Source of the DNA: Pseudomonadota bacterium
Lineage (GTDB): Bacteria > Myxococcota_A > UBA9160 > JADFDR01
Length of the DNA: 64,000 nucleotides
Direction of reading: 5' to 3'
NCBI GenBank assembly: GCA_003353845.1
Contig: PIVT01000002.1
Location: 57,110-121,109 of the forward strand
The translations under genes and the position numbers were made by a program. Below, in pieces: positions 36,668 through 45,243 of the stretch. Every line of letters begins with the position of its first letter. Position 1 is the stretch's first letter. The notes under the pieces are model-generated. The model worked only from the letters and a program-made list of their open reading frames with translations. It was not told the DNA's origin and made no database searches.

Positions 36668-37233
36668 CACGGCGTCGACTCCGGCGACTGAGGCGCGTTG
36701 AGCCCGGGGATGCCCATGCCCCCCCCCTCCAGCGCATCGCCGCCCATCACGCCCATGCTGCCCTGGTCGACGGCAAAGGTGGTGCGTTGAACCATCATTG
36801 CTCGGCCGCGATCTTCCCAAAAGACGCGAACTTGGATCATTCGAATGGGATTCCGTTCCTCCATGCCGCTGTTGTAAGCGGCAGCGCTGTCCTCCTCGGG
36901 GTCGTCGGTGTCCAGCGTGGGAAGCTCGACCAGGTATTCAAAAATTTCTGATTCAATGGTAAAGGAACCCGCTTCCTCCGCGATGAAATCGGTTTCTAAA
37001 GATGCGCTCTGTTGGCTGATTTCCAACTCCAGTTGCGCGATGGTGGTATTGGCCAACTCGGCCGCTTCCGTGCGCCGCTGGGCCTCGGTCTCCAGTCGTA
37101 TGCCAGCGACATTGCTCCCTGACAGCGAGATCACAAAGAAGGCAAGGATCATCACGGCCCCCATGACTTCCAATAAGGTAAAGCCGGGTTCCCAGAAGCC
37201 TTGAACACCTCGATGTGTCGTTGCGCTTTCCAT
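36667..37233 (-). CDS. gspI: Type II secretion minor pseudopilin I
   Basis: About 188 residues with leader and cleavage motif GFTLLEVMGAVMILAFF; the Glu at position +5 is present. Globular part is acidic, with a C-terminal Gly/Met/Pro-rich tail (VMGGDALEGGGMGIPG). ATG at 37233 follows the gspH stop by one base. An upstream in-frame ATG (37311) would reach into gspH and is not used. Confidence 0.9.
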   Translation of the reverse strand: MESATTHRGVQGFWEPGFTLLEVMGAVMILAFFVISLSGSNVAGIRLETEAQRRTEAAELANTTIAQLELEISQQSASLETDFIAEEAGSFTIESEIFEYLVELPTLDTDDPEEDSAAAYNSGMEERNPIRMIQVRVFWEDRGRAMMVQRTTFAVDQGSMGVMGGDALEGGGMGIPGLNAPQSPESTP

Positions 37234-37234
37234 C

Positions 37235-37819
37235 TTACAGTGGCCCATCACTGATCCGTACAAAGTCCGCCAGGGGAAGGACTTCCAGGATGCGTTGATT
37301 GTCTGTGCCATCGCTCAGGACGATGCTGGCGGGCTGTGTAGTCCCATCATATTCAAAGATCAGGCCAAAGGTTCCCTCTTCAATCCAACCCTCGGGTGTA
37401 TGCACACCATAGAAAATAATGGGGTCCACTAATTCCGTGTTCATTCCTGATCTTTCTGGAATGGGTTCGAAGATGTGGTCGTCTGGTGGCGGCACAATCA
37501 GCCGTCGTTTCCTCTCATCATAGTCCAGCAGGCTCAGGTCGATGTTGGAATCGCGATTCTCGATCTCCCATTCAACGCGGTAGGTGAAATTGTCTAAATC
37601 GATGAGTAACTGATGAGGCTTTCCCGTAATGGCCGCGCGCTGCCGCGTGTATTCAATTTTGGAGCGCAGCAGTTGAGAGCCTTCATCGAGTTTTCGATTG
37701 GAGAGGATGCCGAACTGAGGAATGGCAATGGCCACGATAATGGCGCCCAAGAGGACGACCGCCATCATCTCGATCAGCGAAAAGCCACGCTGCTTCTTTT
37801 CTGCGCAGGTTGCACCCAC
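37235..37819 (-). CDS. gspH: Type II secretion minor pseudopilin H
   Basis: 194 residues with short basic leader and GFSLIEMMAVVLLGAII, the Glu at +5 included, followed by a beta-rich globular domain of the GspH/FimT type. Located between gspG and gspI, as in most T2SS operons. The gap to gspG is 27 bases. Confidence 0.92.
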   Translation of the reverse strand: MGATCAEKKQRGFSLIEMMAVVLLGAIIVAIAIPQFGILSNRKLDEGSQLLRSKIEYTRQRAAITGKPHQLLIDLDNFTYRVEWEIENRDSNIDLSLLDYDERKRRLIVPPPDDHIFEPIPERSGMNTELVDPIIFYGVHTPEGWIEEGTFGLIFEYDGTTQPASIVLSDGTDNQRILEVLPLADFVRISDGPL

Positions 37820-37846
37820 GGCGGGAGACTCCTTGCCTTCGCTCAG

Positions 37847-38338
37847 CTACCAGTTCCCGATGTCTGCGTCATAGTCTTCTCCTCCCGGAGTACTATCAGC
37901 GCCATAGGACCAGATGTCATAGCCCCTCGGATTGTGTTGACCCGGGCTTTCGTACCCGTAGATATTGCCCCAAGGATCGAGTGGGATTCCCTTCTTGGCG
38001 ATGTAGCCGTCGGGTGGGTAATTGCGCGGTGCGGGAGAACCTGAGGGTTCGCGAACCAAGGCGTCCAGGCCTTGTTCTGTCGTGGGGTAGCGGGCGTTGT
38101 CCATGCGGTAGAGCTCGAGCGCGCCTTCCAAGGATTTGATTTGAGCGGAGGCTGCCTCGCTGCGCGCTCTTTGTACGCTGCTGAACACGTTGACGCCGAC
38201 GAATCCCATGAGCAAGCCCATGATGAGAACGACGGCCATGATCTCAATCAAGGTGAAGCCAGCTTGTGCGCGGAGATCGCTGGCGGCTCCGGACTTAAGA
38301 AAGTCGGACTCGGGTTTCCATGGGTTTAGCTTAGGCAT
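37847..38338 (-). CDS. gspG: Type II secretion major pseudopilin G
   Basis: Main building unit of the pseudopilus. The 163-residue protein has a long hydrophilic leader (26 residues) before the cleavage motif GFTLIEIMAVVLIMG, and the classical GspG C-terminus: YPTTEQGLDALV, GYIAKKGIPLDPWGNIY and a calcium-site loop ending GGEDYDADIGNW. All diagnostic residues are in place. Confidence 0.97.
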   Translation of the reverse strand: MPKLNPWKPESDFLKSGAASDLRAQAGFTLIEIMAVVLIMGLLMGFVGVNVFSSVQRARSEAASAQIKSLEGALELYRMDNARYPTTEQGLDALVREPSGSPAPRNYPPDGYIAKKGIPLDPWGNIYGYESPGQHNPRGYDIWSYGADSTPGGEDYDADIGNW

Positions 38339-38371
38339 CGTTATTCCTTTCCATTACTCGCAGTATTTCGT

Positions 38372-39610
38372 TTATCCCAGCCCACTCGTCAATTGCGTCA
38401 AGGGAACCAGCGTGGCCAGAATGATGACCATGACGATGCCGACCATGAGCAAGATCAGCAGAGGTTCCATGAGCGCAGAGAGACGAGAGACCGAAGTTTC
38501 AATTTGTTCATCGAAGGTCTCAGAAATTTTTTCCAACATCGATTCCAACTCACCGCTGCGTTCCCCGACATCGATCATGTGAATCACGGTGGGGGGGAAG
38601 TGCCCACTGGCCTTCAGCGGGCGGGCGAGGGAGGCACCTTCCGTGATGGCATCCTGGGCTTCGCTAATGGCATCGGCGATCACCTCGTTATTGGACACAC
38701 GCTTGGCGATCCCCAAGGCGGCAACAATGGGAACGCCGCCGGCAAGCAAGGTCGAGAGCGTGCTGGTAAAGCGAGAAATGGAGATGAGGCGAATCAGTTT
38801 TCCAAAGATGGGAAGGCGCAGCACTGTTTTGTCCAGTTGACGTTTCCCTCTTTCCGTTCGGATGTAGGCGCGAAAGGCAAACACGGCTGCGATGCCCACG
38901 GTAAGAATGAGCATCCACCAATCACGCGCCACATTGGAAATGCCGATGATGATGCGTGTGTAGATGGGAAGCTCGATGTCCATACTTTCGAGCAAGCTTG
39001 TGATCTGTGGCAAGACGAAGGTCACCAGAATGCCAACAACGCCAACGGCCACGCCAAGCATTACAGCCGGATAAATCATGATGGACCCGACTTTGTTCTT
39101 CAACCGCACCTGGCTTTCCAGGTATTCCGCCAGACGAGCCAATACTTGTTCCAAGGCCCCGCTGGCTTCACCGGCGCGAATCAAGCTGACGTAAAGATTG
39201 GGGAAGGCTCGTGCCTCCTCCAGCGCGTCGGCAAAGTTGGCCCCTTCGTTCACGCGATCGCGTACGCGAGACATAATGCCTTTGAGTCGTGCGTGCTCGA
39301 TTTGCTCGGTGAGCGCCGTGAGTGATTCGACCAAAGGGACGGCAGCGCCGATGAGCGTGGCCAACTGGCGCGTGGCCAGAGCGAGTTCCAAGGACGGAAT
39401 GGAACGGATCACCATGGGCTTTTTGCTGACACCGCGTTTTCCGGCCTTGGGCGGCGCGTCCGTTGCGCTCGACTTGTTTTCCGTGATCTCTGTGGGAAAG
39501 ATACCGTCGCCGCGAAGTTTGCCGCGGGCCATGCGCGCGCTCTCGGCATCGACAACGCCACGAATGGCTTTGCCCTTGGCGTTCAGTCCTTTGTACTCAT
39601 AAGTGGGCAC
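38372..39610 (-). CDS. gspF: Type II secretion inner-membrane platform protein F
   Basis: 412-residue polytopic platform protein with two GspF-type cytoplasmic domains (about 75-190 and 275-390) and three membrane helices, starting with the family's MPTYEYKGLNAKGK. ESLTALTEQIEHARLKGI and LIRAGEASGALEQVLARLAEYLE are well conserved. The gap to the gspE stop is 98 bases, the longest inside the operon; nothing else is visible there. Confidence 0.96.
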   Translation of the reverse strand: MPTYEYKGLNAKGKAIRGVVDAESARMARGKLRGDGIFPTEITENKSSATDAPPKAGKRGVSKKPMVIRSIPSLELALATRQLATLIGAAVPLVESLTALTEQIEHARLKGIMSRVRDRVNEGANFADALEEARAFPNLYVSLIRAGEASGALEQVLARLAEYLESQVRLKNKVGSIMIYPAVMLGVAVGVVGILVTFVLPQITSLLESMDIELPIYTRIIIGISNVARDWWMLILTVGIAAVFAFRAYIRTERGKRQLDKTVLRLPIFGKLIRLISISRFTSTLSTLLAGGVPIVAALGIAKRVSNNEVIADAISEAQDAITEGASLARPLKASGHFPPTVIHMIDVGERSGELESMLEKISETFDEQIETSVSRLSALMEPLLILLMVGIVMVIILATLVPLTQLTSGLG

Positions 39611-39708
39611 TTGCGCGTTTCCCTTTTTGAGCCGATCTCGTATTGGATCGTGTTCGCAGGATCAGCGCATTTCTGGAATGACGCCGCCCCAGCGAGAAAG
39701 TCAGTTCC

Positions 39709-41475
39709 CTAGATTTGCTCGACGACGCTTTCTTCTTCAGTGGCGCGGATCACCTCGGCGACAGAAGTGACGCCCTGCAGCACTTTTCGGGCGCCGTCGG
39801 CGCGTAAGGAATTCATCCCCTTGGCCATGGCCTGCTTCTTAATGGTTTTGGAGTCGGTGTTTTGCGTAATGAGCGCGCGGATGTCGTCATCGATCATCAT
39901 CAACTCAAAGATGCCTTTGCGACCTCGGTAACCTGTGTTGTTACAGGCCGGGCAACCCACAGGTTCATAGATTTGCACGCTCTGCTGGGTACGAACGCCG
40001 ATCTCAGCCAGTTCTTCTGCGGTGGCCAGGTGCGGTTTCTTGCAGGTAGAACAAAGGACGCGTACCAGGCGTTGTGCCACCACGGCTGCTAAGGAAGAGC
40101 CCACCAAGAAAGGTTCGACGCCCATGTCCACCAGGCGCGTAATGGCACCCGGCGCATCGTTGGTGTGCAAGGTGGAGAACACCAAGTGACCGGTCAGTGA
40201 AGCTTGAATAGCGATTTCCGCAGTTTCAAGATCGCGGATCTCACCGATGAGCACGATGTTGGGGTCCTGGCGTAAAATGGATCGCAAGCCCGAAGAGAAG
40301 GTGAGTCCCACCTTGGGGTTTACTTCAATTTGACCCACCCCCTTCAGCTGAATTTCAACGGGATCTTCCACGGTGAGAATGTTCTTGTCTTCGGTGTTGA
40401 TGCCCGCCAGTGCGCTGTACAAGGTGGTGGTTTTCCCACTACCCGTCGGTCCCGTCACGAGGATGATGCCGTTGGGGCGTGCGATGAGGCGATGCATCAC
40501 GGTGAGCTGCTTTGGATTGAATCCAATCTTGGAGAGATCCAGCAGTTCCTGGGTCCGAGGCAATAAGCGCATGACCACGCGTTCGCCGTGCGCGATGGGC
40601 ACCGTGGAAAGACGGACGTCGTAGTCCTTGCCCGCAATCTTCAAACGAATGCGACCGTCTTGCGGCAATCGCTTCTCGGCAATGTTCAAGCTACCCATGA
40701 TTTTGACACGCGACACGATGCTGGATTGCAGGGAACGGGGCAGGGGTTTCATGGGTTCGTACAACACGTCGTCCACGCGGAAGCGCACGCGGATTTCATT
40801 TTCGAAAGGTTCGATGTGCACATCGCTGGCGCGTTCTTTAATGGCCTCTTGCAGCAGGGAGTTGACCAGTCGAATCACCGGTGCTTCGTCGGCGGATTCG
40901 AGTAAGTCCTCGGGTTCCTGACTGATTTCGCTGGCCAAGGCGTTCAGGTCGGTGGCGGCATCCTCCGCCCACTCCGAGGCCGAACCCACGCCGCCGCGGT
41001 CGTACACTTCATTGATACTGTTTAAAATCTCGCGTCGGCTGGTCAGGGTGGACACCACCTTGCTGCCGCGGAAAAGCAGGTGCAAGTCATCCAAAGGAGC
41101 CGTGTCGAAGGGATTGGAGAGGGCGACGGTGATTTGGTTCTCGTCATTGCGTTGCAGTGGCAACAGGCCGTTGTTCTTGGCAAAGGCGATGGGTACTTGC
41201 GCCGCCAGTTCAGGGTCGACGGCATCCACATCGATCTTCTCGAGGACGGGAATGCTGAAGGCCTTGCCCAGGGCTTCCAACAAGGTCAGTTCGTCGAGCC
41301 AACCCTCTTGCACCAGGATCTCAAGCAATTGCCCGCCCGTTTTGGACTGCACCGTGCGCGCTTGCTCCAACTGGGCTTCGGACAGCGGGGTGTCGCGCAG
41401 CAAGACCTTTTCCAAGCCGTAAGGGGCCGGGCTCGATCCGGGCTTGACGAAGGTTGTGGGTCCCGGGGCGCTCAC
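39709..41475 (-). CDS. gspE: Type II secretion ATPase E
   Basis: Hexameric ATPase that drives pseudopilus assembly. 588 residues: N1E/N2E domains (about 20-190), Walker A GPTGSGKTTTLYSAL, Asp and His boxes, Walker B LIGEIRDLETAE, and a zinc-binding module with CSTC and CPAC pairs flanking a 35-residue loop. Complete and probably active. The start overlaps the gspD stop by four bases. Confidence 0.97.
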   Translation of the reverse strand: MSAPGPTTFVKPGSSPAPYGLEKVLLRDTPLSEAQLEQARTVQSKTGGQLLEILVQEGWLDELTLLEALGKAFSIPVLEKIDVDAVDPELAAQVPIAFAKNNGLLPLQRNDENQITVALSNPFDTAPLDDLHLLFRGSKVVSTLTSRREILNSINEVYDRGGVGSASEWAEDAATDLNALASEISQEPEDLLESADEAPVIRLVNSLLQEAIKERASDVHIEPFENEIRVRFRVDDVLYEPMKPLPRSLQSSIVSRVKIMGSLNIAEKRLPQDGRIRLKIAGKDYDVRLSTVPIAHGERVVMRLLPRTQELLDLSKIGFNPKQLTVMHRLIARPNGIILVTGPTGSGKTTTLYSALAGINTEDKNILTVEDPVEIQLKGVGQIEVNPKVGLTFSSGLRSILRQDPNIVLIGEIRDLETAEIAIQASLTGHLVFSTLHTNDAPGAITRLVDMGVEPFLVGSSLAAVVAQRLVRVLCSTCKKPHLATAEELAEIGVRTQQSVQIYEPVGCPACNNTGYRGRKGIFELMMIDDDIRALITQNTDSKTIKKQAMAKGMNSLRADGARKVLQGVTSVAEVIRATEEESVVEQI

Positions 41476-44069
41476 AGCTCGGGTTGCTCCGGTTCGAGAT
41501 GTTCCAACAAGACGGTGGGGGTCAAGCCGAAGACTTCGCGAATGGTGGCAGAGGTCAGTTCAGCACCGGTCAGATCGTCGTAAGGACCGAGGACAATGCG
41601 GTAGAGAATGCTTCCTCCCGCGTCTTCGGCCGTCAGTGTCCCCTCGTAGCCGCCATCCACTAGTTGGGTGAGGGTTTCCGCGGCCAGGCTCTCGTCTTGG
41701 TAGACCGCCGCCAGCAGCATGTATTGCACCTGTCCCCGTGCGTCGTTGCGCATGCGCTTGGCATGGGCTTCTTCTTTGAGTTTCTCCAGGTCTTTGTAGT
41801 TTTCAAGCGGGTATTTCTTGTCCAGTTGATCCAGGGTGCGGCGCGCGGGATCGATGCTGCGATCGGGCAAGTCGACACCCAACTCTTCCACCAGGCGCTT
41901 GTCGACGTCTTCATCCTGCTTGGAGTAGTAACGGAACTCTTCGCGTTTGCGAATGGTTTCCATTTCCATGTCTTCGGCCGAGCGCACGATGTGCGGGGTC
42001 AGGAAAATGAGTAGGTTGGTTTTATCAACGGACTCGGTCGTGCTCTTAAAGAGCCAACCCAAAAAGGGGATGTCGCCCAGGAAGGGGACCTTGCGGACAC
42101 CTTCCGTGGTGACTTCGTCCAATAGCCCCCCGATGACGACCGTTTGCCCATCCTTGACCACCACGGTGTTGTCCACACTGCGGTTCAGCAGGGTGGGACC
42201 TACCTCGGTCACGAGGCCGGCTTCGGAGGTATCGGCAATTTTTGTGATCTCCTGGTAGATCTCCAAGCGCAGACTGTCGCCCTCGCTGATTTGAGGGGTG
42301 ACGCGCAGGGTGACACCGATGTCCTGGCGCTCGACGTTGACGCGGTTGATGCTCGTGGCTTCATCGGTTTGTTGGCTGCTGGTGATGATGGGAATGTTTT
42401 GACCGATCTTGATTTCTGCTTCCTCATTGTCCGTGGTGAGAATATGAGGCGAGGCCACAATATTGGTGTCACTGTTCCCGGCGGAGGCAATAATGATTCC
42501 TTGGATGAGCGAGCCACCGTTCTCATCGCGGGTGTCGCGCGAAAAAGTGCCGAAGAAGGTCGCCGGGGCACCCAACGCCGTGTCGGTCAGTCGTTGCCCT
42601 ACAAACTCAGGGAGGGTGACGGGGTTATCGGGATCGGCATCGGGATCATTACCAGAGGAGCCAATAGGTCTTCTGGGGCCCGAGACGCTGCCGCCGCTGC
42701 CGGTGGTATTGCCACTAACGGATTCGACGATGGCACTGAAACCCAGAGCTTTGGAGTCGGAGACTTTAACTTCCATGATCAAGGCTTCCACCAACACCTG
42801 CGGGCGCCGGATGTCGAGTTGCGCGATCACCTCTTTGACGGTGGCAAAGGCTTCCTTGCTGGCTTGCACCACCAGGGAGTTGGTGCCGATGTCGGCGGTA
42901 ATGGTGATGCCTTCAGACAGTTCCGTCACGGCCGATTTCAGCGCTTGGGGTGCGCCGGGTGTGGCCGGACCCGAGCGTCGCGAGGCGCCACTGGAAGATT
43001 GCCCTTGGAGCAAGGCGTTCAAGGTTTCGGCCAACTCCTCGGCGTCGGCATTGCGCAGGTAGACCACGTGAATGCGTCCACCACCCGTGACTGGCACGTC
43101 CAAGCGTTCGATGAGACTGCGGATCTCTTCGATTTCTGTGCGGGCCGCCAGCACGATAATGGAGTTGCTGCGCTCATCGGTGATGAAGCGAACTTGTCCG
43201 CGTTCGCCAAAGCTGCTCTGCGAGGGGCTGGGCGTGGGGCTGCGTCGGCTACTGGAGCTGCGGGTGCGTGAGGGTGTCGGGTGGGCCGAGGAACCGCTGG
43301 CCTTGCCGCCAAAGATGTCGGCCAATTGTCCCGACAACACGGCGGCATCGGCGTGTTTGATCTTGAACACGTGCATCTGTGCCAGGTAGGTCTCCACATC
43401 GATGGCGTCGATGATGGTCAGGATGCGCTGAATATTGGCCTCGGAGTCCGTGAGAATAATGGTGTTGGTGGGCGCGTAGGCCACCATGGCGGCGTTCTTG
43501 GAAACCAGGTTGGCCAGGGTCTTGGTGATCTCACTGGCGTCGATGAATTTCATGGGAATCAAGCGCGTGATATAGCGGTCGCGGTTGGCGCCGCGTCCCA
43601 GACCCATCTCCGTACTGATATTGGATTGCTTGGCGTTGACCACGGGGATGACTTTGATAATGCCGCCCGGGCCTTCGACGGTGGTGAAGTTCTTCACCTG
43701 CAACATGGATTCAAATACCGCGTAGGCTTGTTCCAAGGTCACGGGCTCGGGCGAAATGATGGTGACTTTCTTGCCGCGCAGGGAATCGTCGTAAATAAAG
43801 TTCTTCTTGGTGAGTTCTGCGATGGTGTCGATGACAACTGTCAGCTCGGTGTCCCGAAAATCGAGTCGAACGGTCGCCTCTGGGGCGCCCACATCATCGG
43901 CCAGCGTCCGGCCGGGCAGCCCCGTCGTGACAAGCACAAGGGCGATCAAACTCGCGTTTACCCAGTTCAGCCAAAGACGCTCTGCTGCACTTCTCCTTGG
44001 AGTCATTGCATCTTTCCCGTGAGGAAGTGCCTTGGAGCATTCCCGTTTGTGTAAATCCTGCGGGATCAT
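41472..44069 (-). CDS. gspD: Type II secretion secretin D with C-terminal SPOR-like extension
   Basis: Outer-membrane channel subunit, 865 residues. After a leader (hydrophobic core about 36-55, ending near RTLA) come N0 (EATVRLDFRDTELTVVID), three KH-like N domains with a Ser/Pro/Arg-rich insert near 275-290, and the secretin domain with VASPHILTTDNEEAEIKIG and PFLGDIPFLGWLFKS. The last 87 residues (from about 779) match a SPOR fold by pattern: VQYMLLAAVYQ, then GGYEGTL, then LYRIVLGPYDDLTGAE. SPOR domains bind denuded peptidoglycan. ATG at 44069 has GAGGG six bases upstream and overlaps the gspC stop by four bases; an inner ATG at 44006 also fits a signal peptide. Confidence 0.95.
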   Translation of the reverse strand: MIPQDLHKRECSKALPHGKDAMTPRRSAAERLWLNWVNASLIALVLVTTGLPGRTLADDVGAPEATVRLDFRDTELTVVIDTIAELTKKNFIYDDSLRGKKVTIISPEPVTLEQAYAVFESMLQVKNFTTVEGPGGIIKVIPVVNAKQSNISTEMGLGRGANRDRYITRLIPMKFIDASEITKTLANLVSKNAAMVAYAPTNTIILTDSEANIQRILTIIDAIDVETYLAQMHVFKIKHADAAVLSGQLADIFGGKASGSSAHPTPSRTRSSSSRRSPTPSPSQSSFGERGQVRFITDERSNSIIVLAARTEIEEIRSLIERLDVPVTGGGRIHVVYLRNADAEELAETLNALLQGQSSSGASRRSGPATPGAPQALKSAVTELSEGITITADIGTNSLVVQASKEAFATVKEVIAQLDIRRPQVLVEALIMEVKVSDSKALGFSAIVESVSGNTTGSGGSVSGPRRPIGSSGNDPDADPDNPVTLPEFVGQRLTDTALGAPATFFGTFSRDTRDENGGSLIQGIIIASAGNSDTNIVASPHILTTDNEEAEIKIGQNIPIITSSQQTDEATSINRVNVERQDIGVTLRVTPQISEGDSLRLEIYQEITKIADTSEAGLVTEVGPTLLNRSVDNTVVVKDGQTVVIGGLLDEVTTEGVRKVPFLGDIPFLGWLFKSTTESVDKTNLLIFLTPHIVRSAEDMEMETIRKREEFRYYSKQDEDVDKRLVEELGVDLPDRSIDPARRTLDQLDKKYPLENYKDLEKLKEEAHAKRMRNDARGQVQYMLLAAVYQDESLAAETLTQLVDGGYEGTLTAEDAGGSILYRIVLGPYDDLTGAELTSATIREVFGLTPTVLLEHLEPEQPEL

Positions 44070-44980
44070 GGAGTACCCTCATAAGTCAGCGTGTTCTTTT
44101 TTCCATCAGCAGTTTCAACCACCACGTTCAGGTTGGTGGCGTTTTGAAATTCGCGCAGCAGGGTAATGCTTTGACTCGGATTATTGATGGTAATGCCATT
44201 GAGTTCTTTAATCACATCACCTTCTTTTAAACCAATTTGCTCGATCAAGCTGCCCGCTTGAACCGAGTCGATGCGGATCCCTGAGACGCCCCCCTTTTCA
44301 TCAAATTGGGGTCGTAGGTCGGCCATGCCCAGTACGGAAGCTGGATCTCGGCGCATGCTGTCAATCATGGCTTTCTGGACATCCGAAGGCATGTCCTGCG
44401 GACTGGAGGTTCGCGCGCGGCGGCGACTGCTTCTGTCCGGCCGGCCCGGCAAATTACCGCGCATCTTCCTGGCACTTGCGCTCGTTGTTGTGGTCGACGG
44501 TTCTTCATCCAAGGTGAGGGTTTCCGTTTTGCGACCGTTGATGATGACGACGCGCCTGCGTTCAATGCGGTACACCTTGGCTTCACCGTGCACTTTTTCA
44601 CCTTGCCGCACAACAACACTCTCGTTTTGGTCTGTTATGCGAATGGCTGCCATGGAGGCCTTTTGGTCGCTGTTCACCACCGTGCCCAAGAGTTTCAGGG
44701 GAAGATTGGTTTCGGGCAGATTTTGTTCAGGGGGTTCATTAATTCCACCACTCGCGTCTTCGCCCGCGCTTTGGAAGAGGTGGCTTTCGGCGATGAGCTT
44801 ACGGTCTTGCCAACTGGCCGTTGGAATTCCAGCGGAGACCGGGGGGGTGGCTGAGATCGCAGGGATGTCCGTCGCAAACACGGCGTGCATGACGTGTTTG
44901 CCGGTACTTAAAAGCAATAGACAGCTCAGTATGCAGAGGGAGCCATTTACGGCCCACACTCCAATTCGTTCAATAGACAA
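44066..44980 (-). CDS. gspC: Type II secretion protein C
   Basis: Inner-membrane protein that connects the platform to the secretin. 304 residues: short tail, one membrane helix (about 10-32), HR domain (LKLLGTVVNSDQKASMAAI through VVRQGEKV), a polar linker rich in Arg/Ser, and a C-terminal PDZ domain (GGVSGIRIDSVQAGS, GLKEGDVIKELNG). Starts with TTG at 44980. First gene of the gspCDEFGHIJKLM operon, divergent from dnaK. Confidence 0.92.
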   Translation of the reverse strand: MSIERIGVWAVNGSLCILSCLLLLSTGKHVMHAVFATDIPAISATPPVSAGIPTASWQDRKLIAESHLFQSAGEDASGGINEPPEQNLPETNLPLKLLGTVVNSDQKASMAAIRITDQNESVVVRQGEKVHGEAKVYRIERRRVVIINGRKTETLTLDEEPSTTTTSASARKMRGNLPGRPDRSSRRRARTSSPQDMPSDVQKAMIDSMRRDPASVLGMADLRPQFDEKGGVSGIRIDSVQAGSLIEQIGLKEGDVIKELNGITINNPSQSITLLREFQNATNLNVVVETADGKKNTLTYEGTP

Positions 44981-45033
44981 GAGTTAACCATCCTCGGGGG
45001 GGAGTACCTACCTCATCGGTACGACGTTGAAAA

Positions 45034-45039
45034 AGTATA
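45034..45039 (-). promoter_or_regulatory. Possible -10 element of the T2SS operon
   Basis: TATACT on the minus strand, 54 bases before the gspC TTG. No good -35 hexamer is found at the right distance, so the promoter may need an activator or another sigma factor. Confidence 0.3.
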
Positions 45040-45129
45040 GCCACGCCGCTGGTTTAATCCATTTTAAGCACACGGAATCGCTCGCATTTACAAAGTACTT
45101 ACAGAGCACAGGCCCAGGCGCTCTTTTTC

Positions 45130-45154
45130 GCGGGATAGAGTTGACACATCCCGC
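45130..45154. promoter_or_regulatory. Inverted repeat centred on the dnaK -35 element
   Basis: GCGGGAT and ATCCCGC are exact seven-base inverted repeats with an 11-base spacer that contains the TTGACA hexamer. A repressor bound here would mask the -35 box. It is not the CIRCE element. Confidence 0.5.
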
Positions 45155-45168
45155 TCGGGGAACATAGT
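45141..45168 (+). promoter_or_regulatory. Candidate sigma-70 promoter of dnaK
   Basis: TTGACA (45141-45146) and CATAGT (45163-45168) are 16 bases apart, about 75 bases before the dnaK ATG. I could not fit a clear heat-shock sigma factor consensus. Confidence 0.45.
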
Positions 45169-45243
45169 TGGGCAAATCGCGGGTTCCGCGCAAGTTTTTC
45201 ACCCTAGGTACGCCTGGGGGCGTCAAGGAGGAAATTTTAAGAT

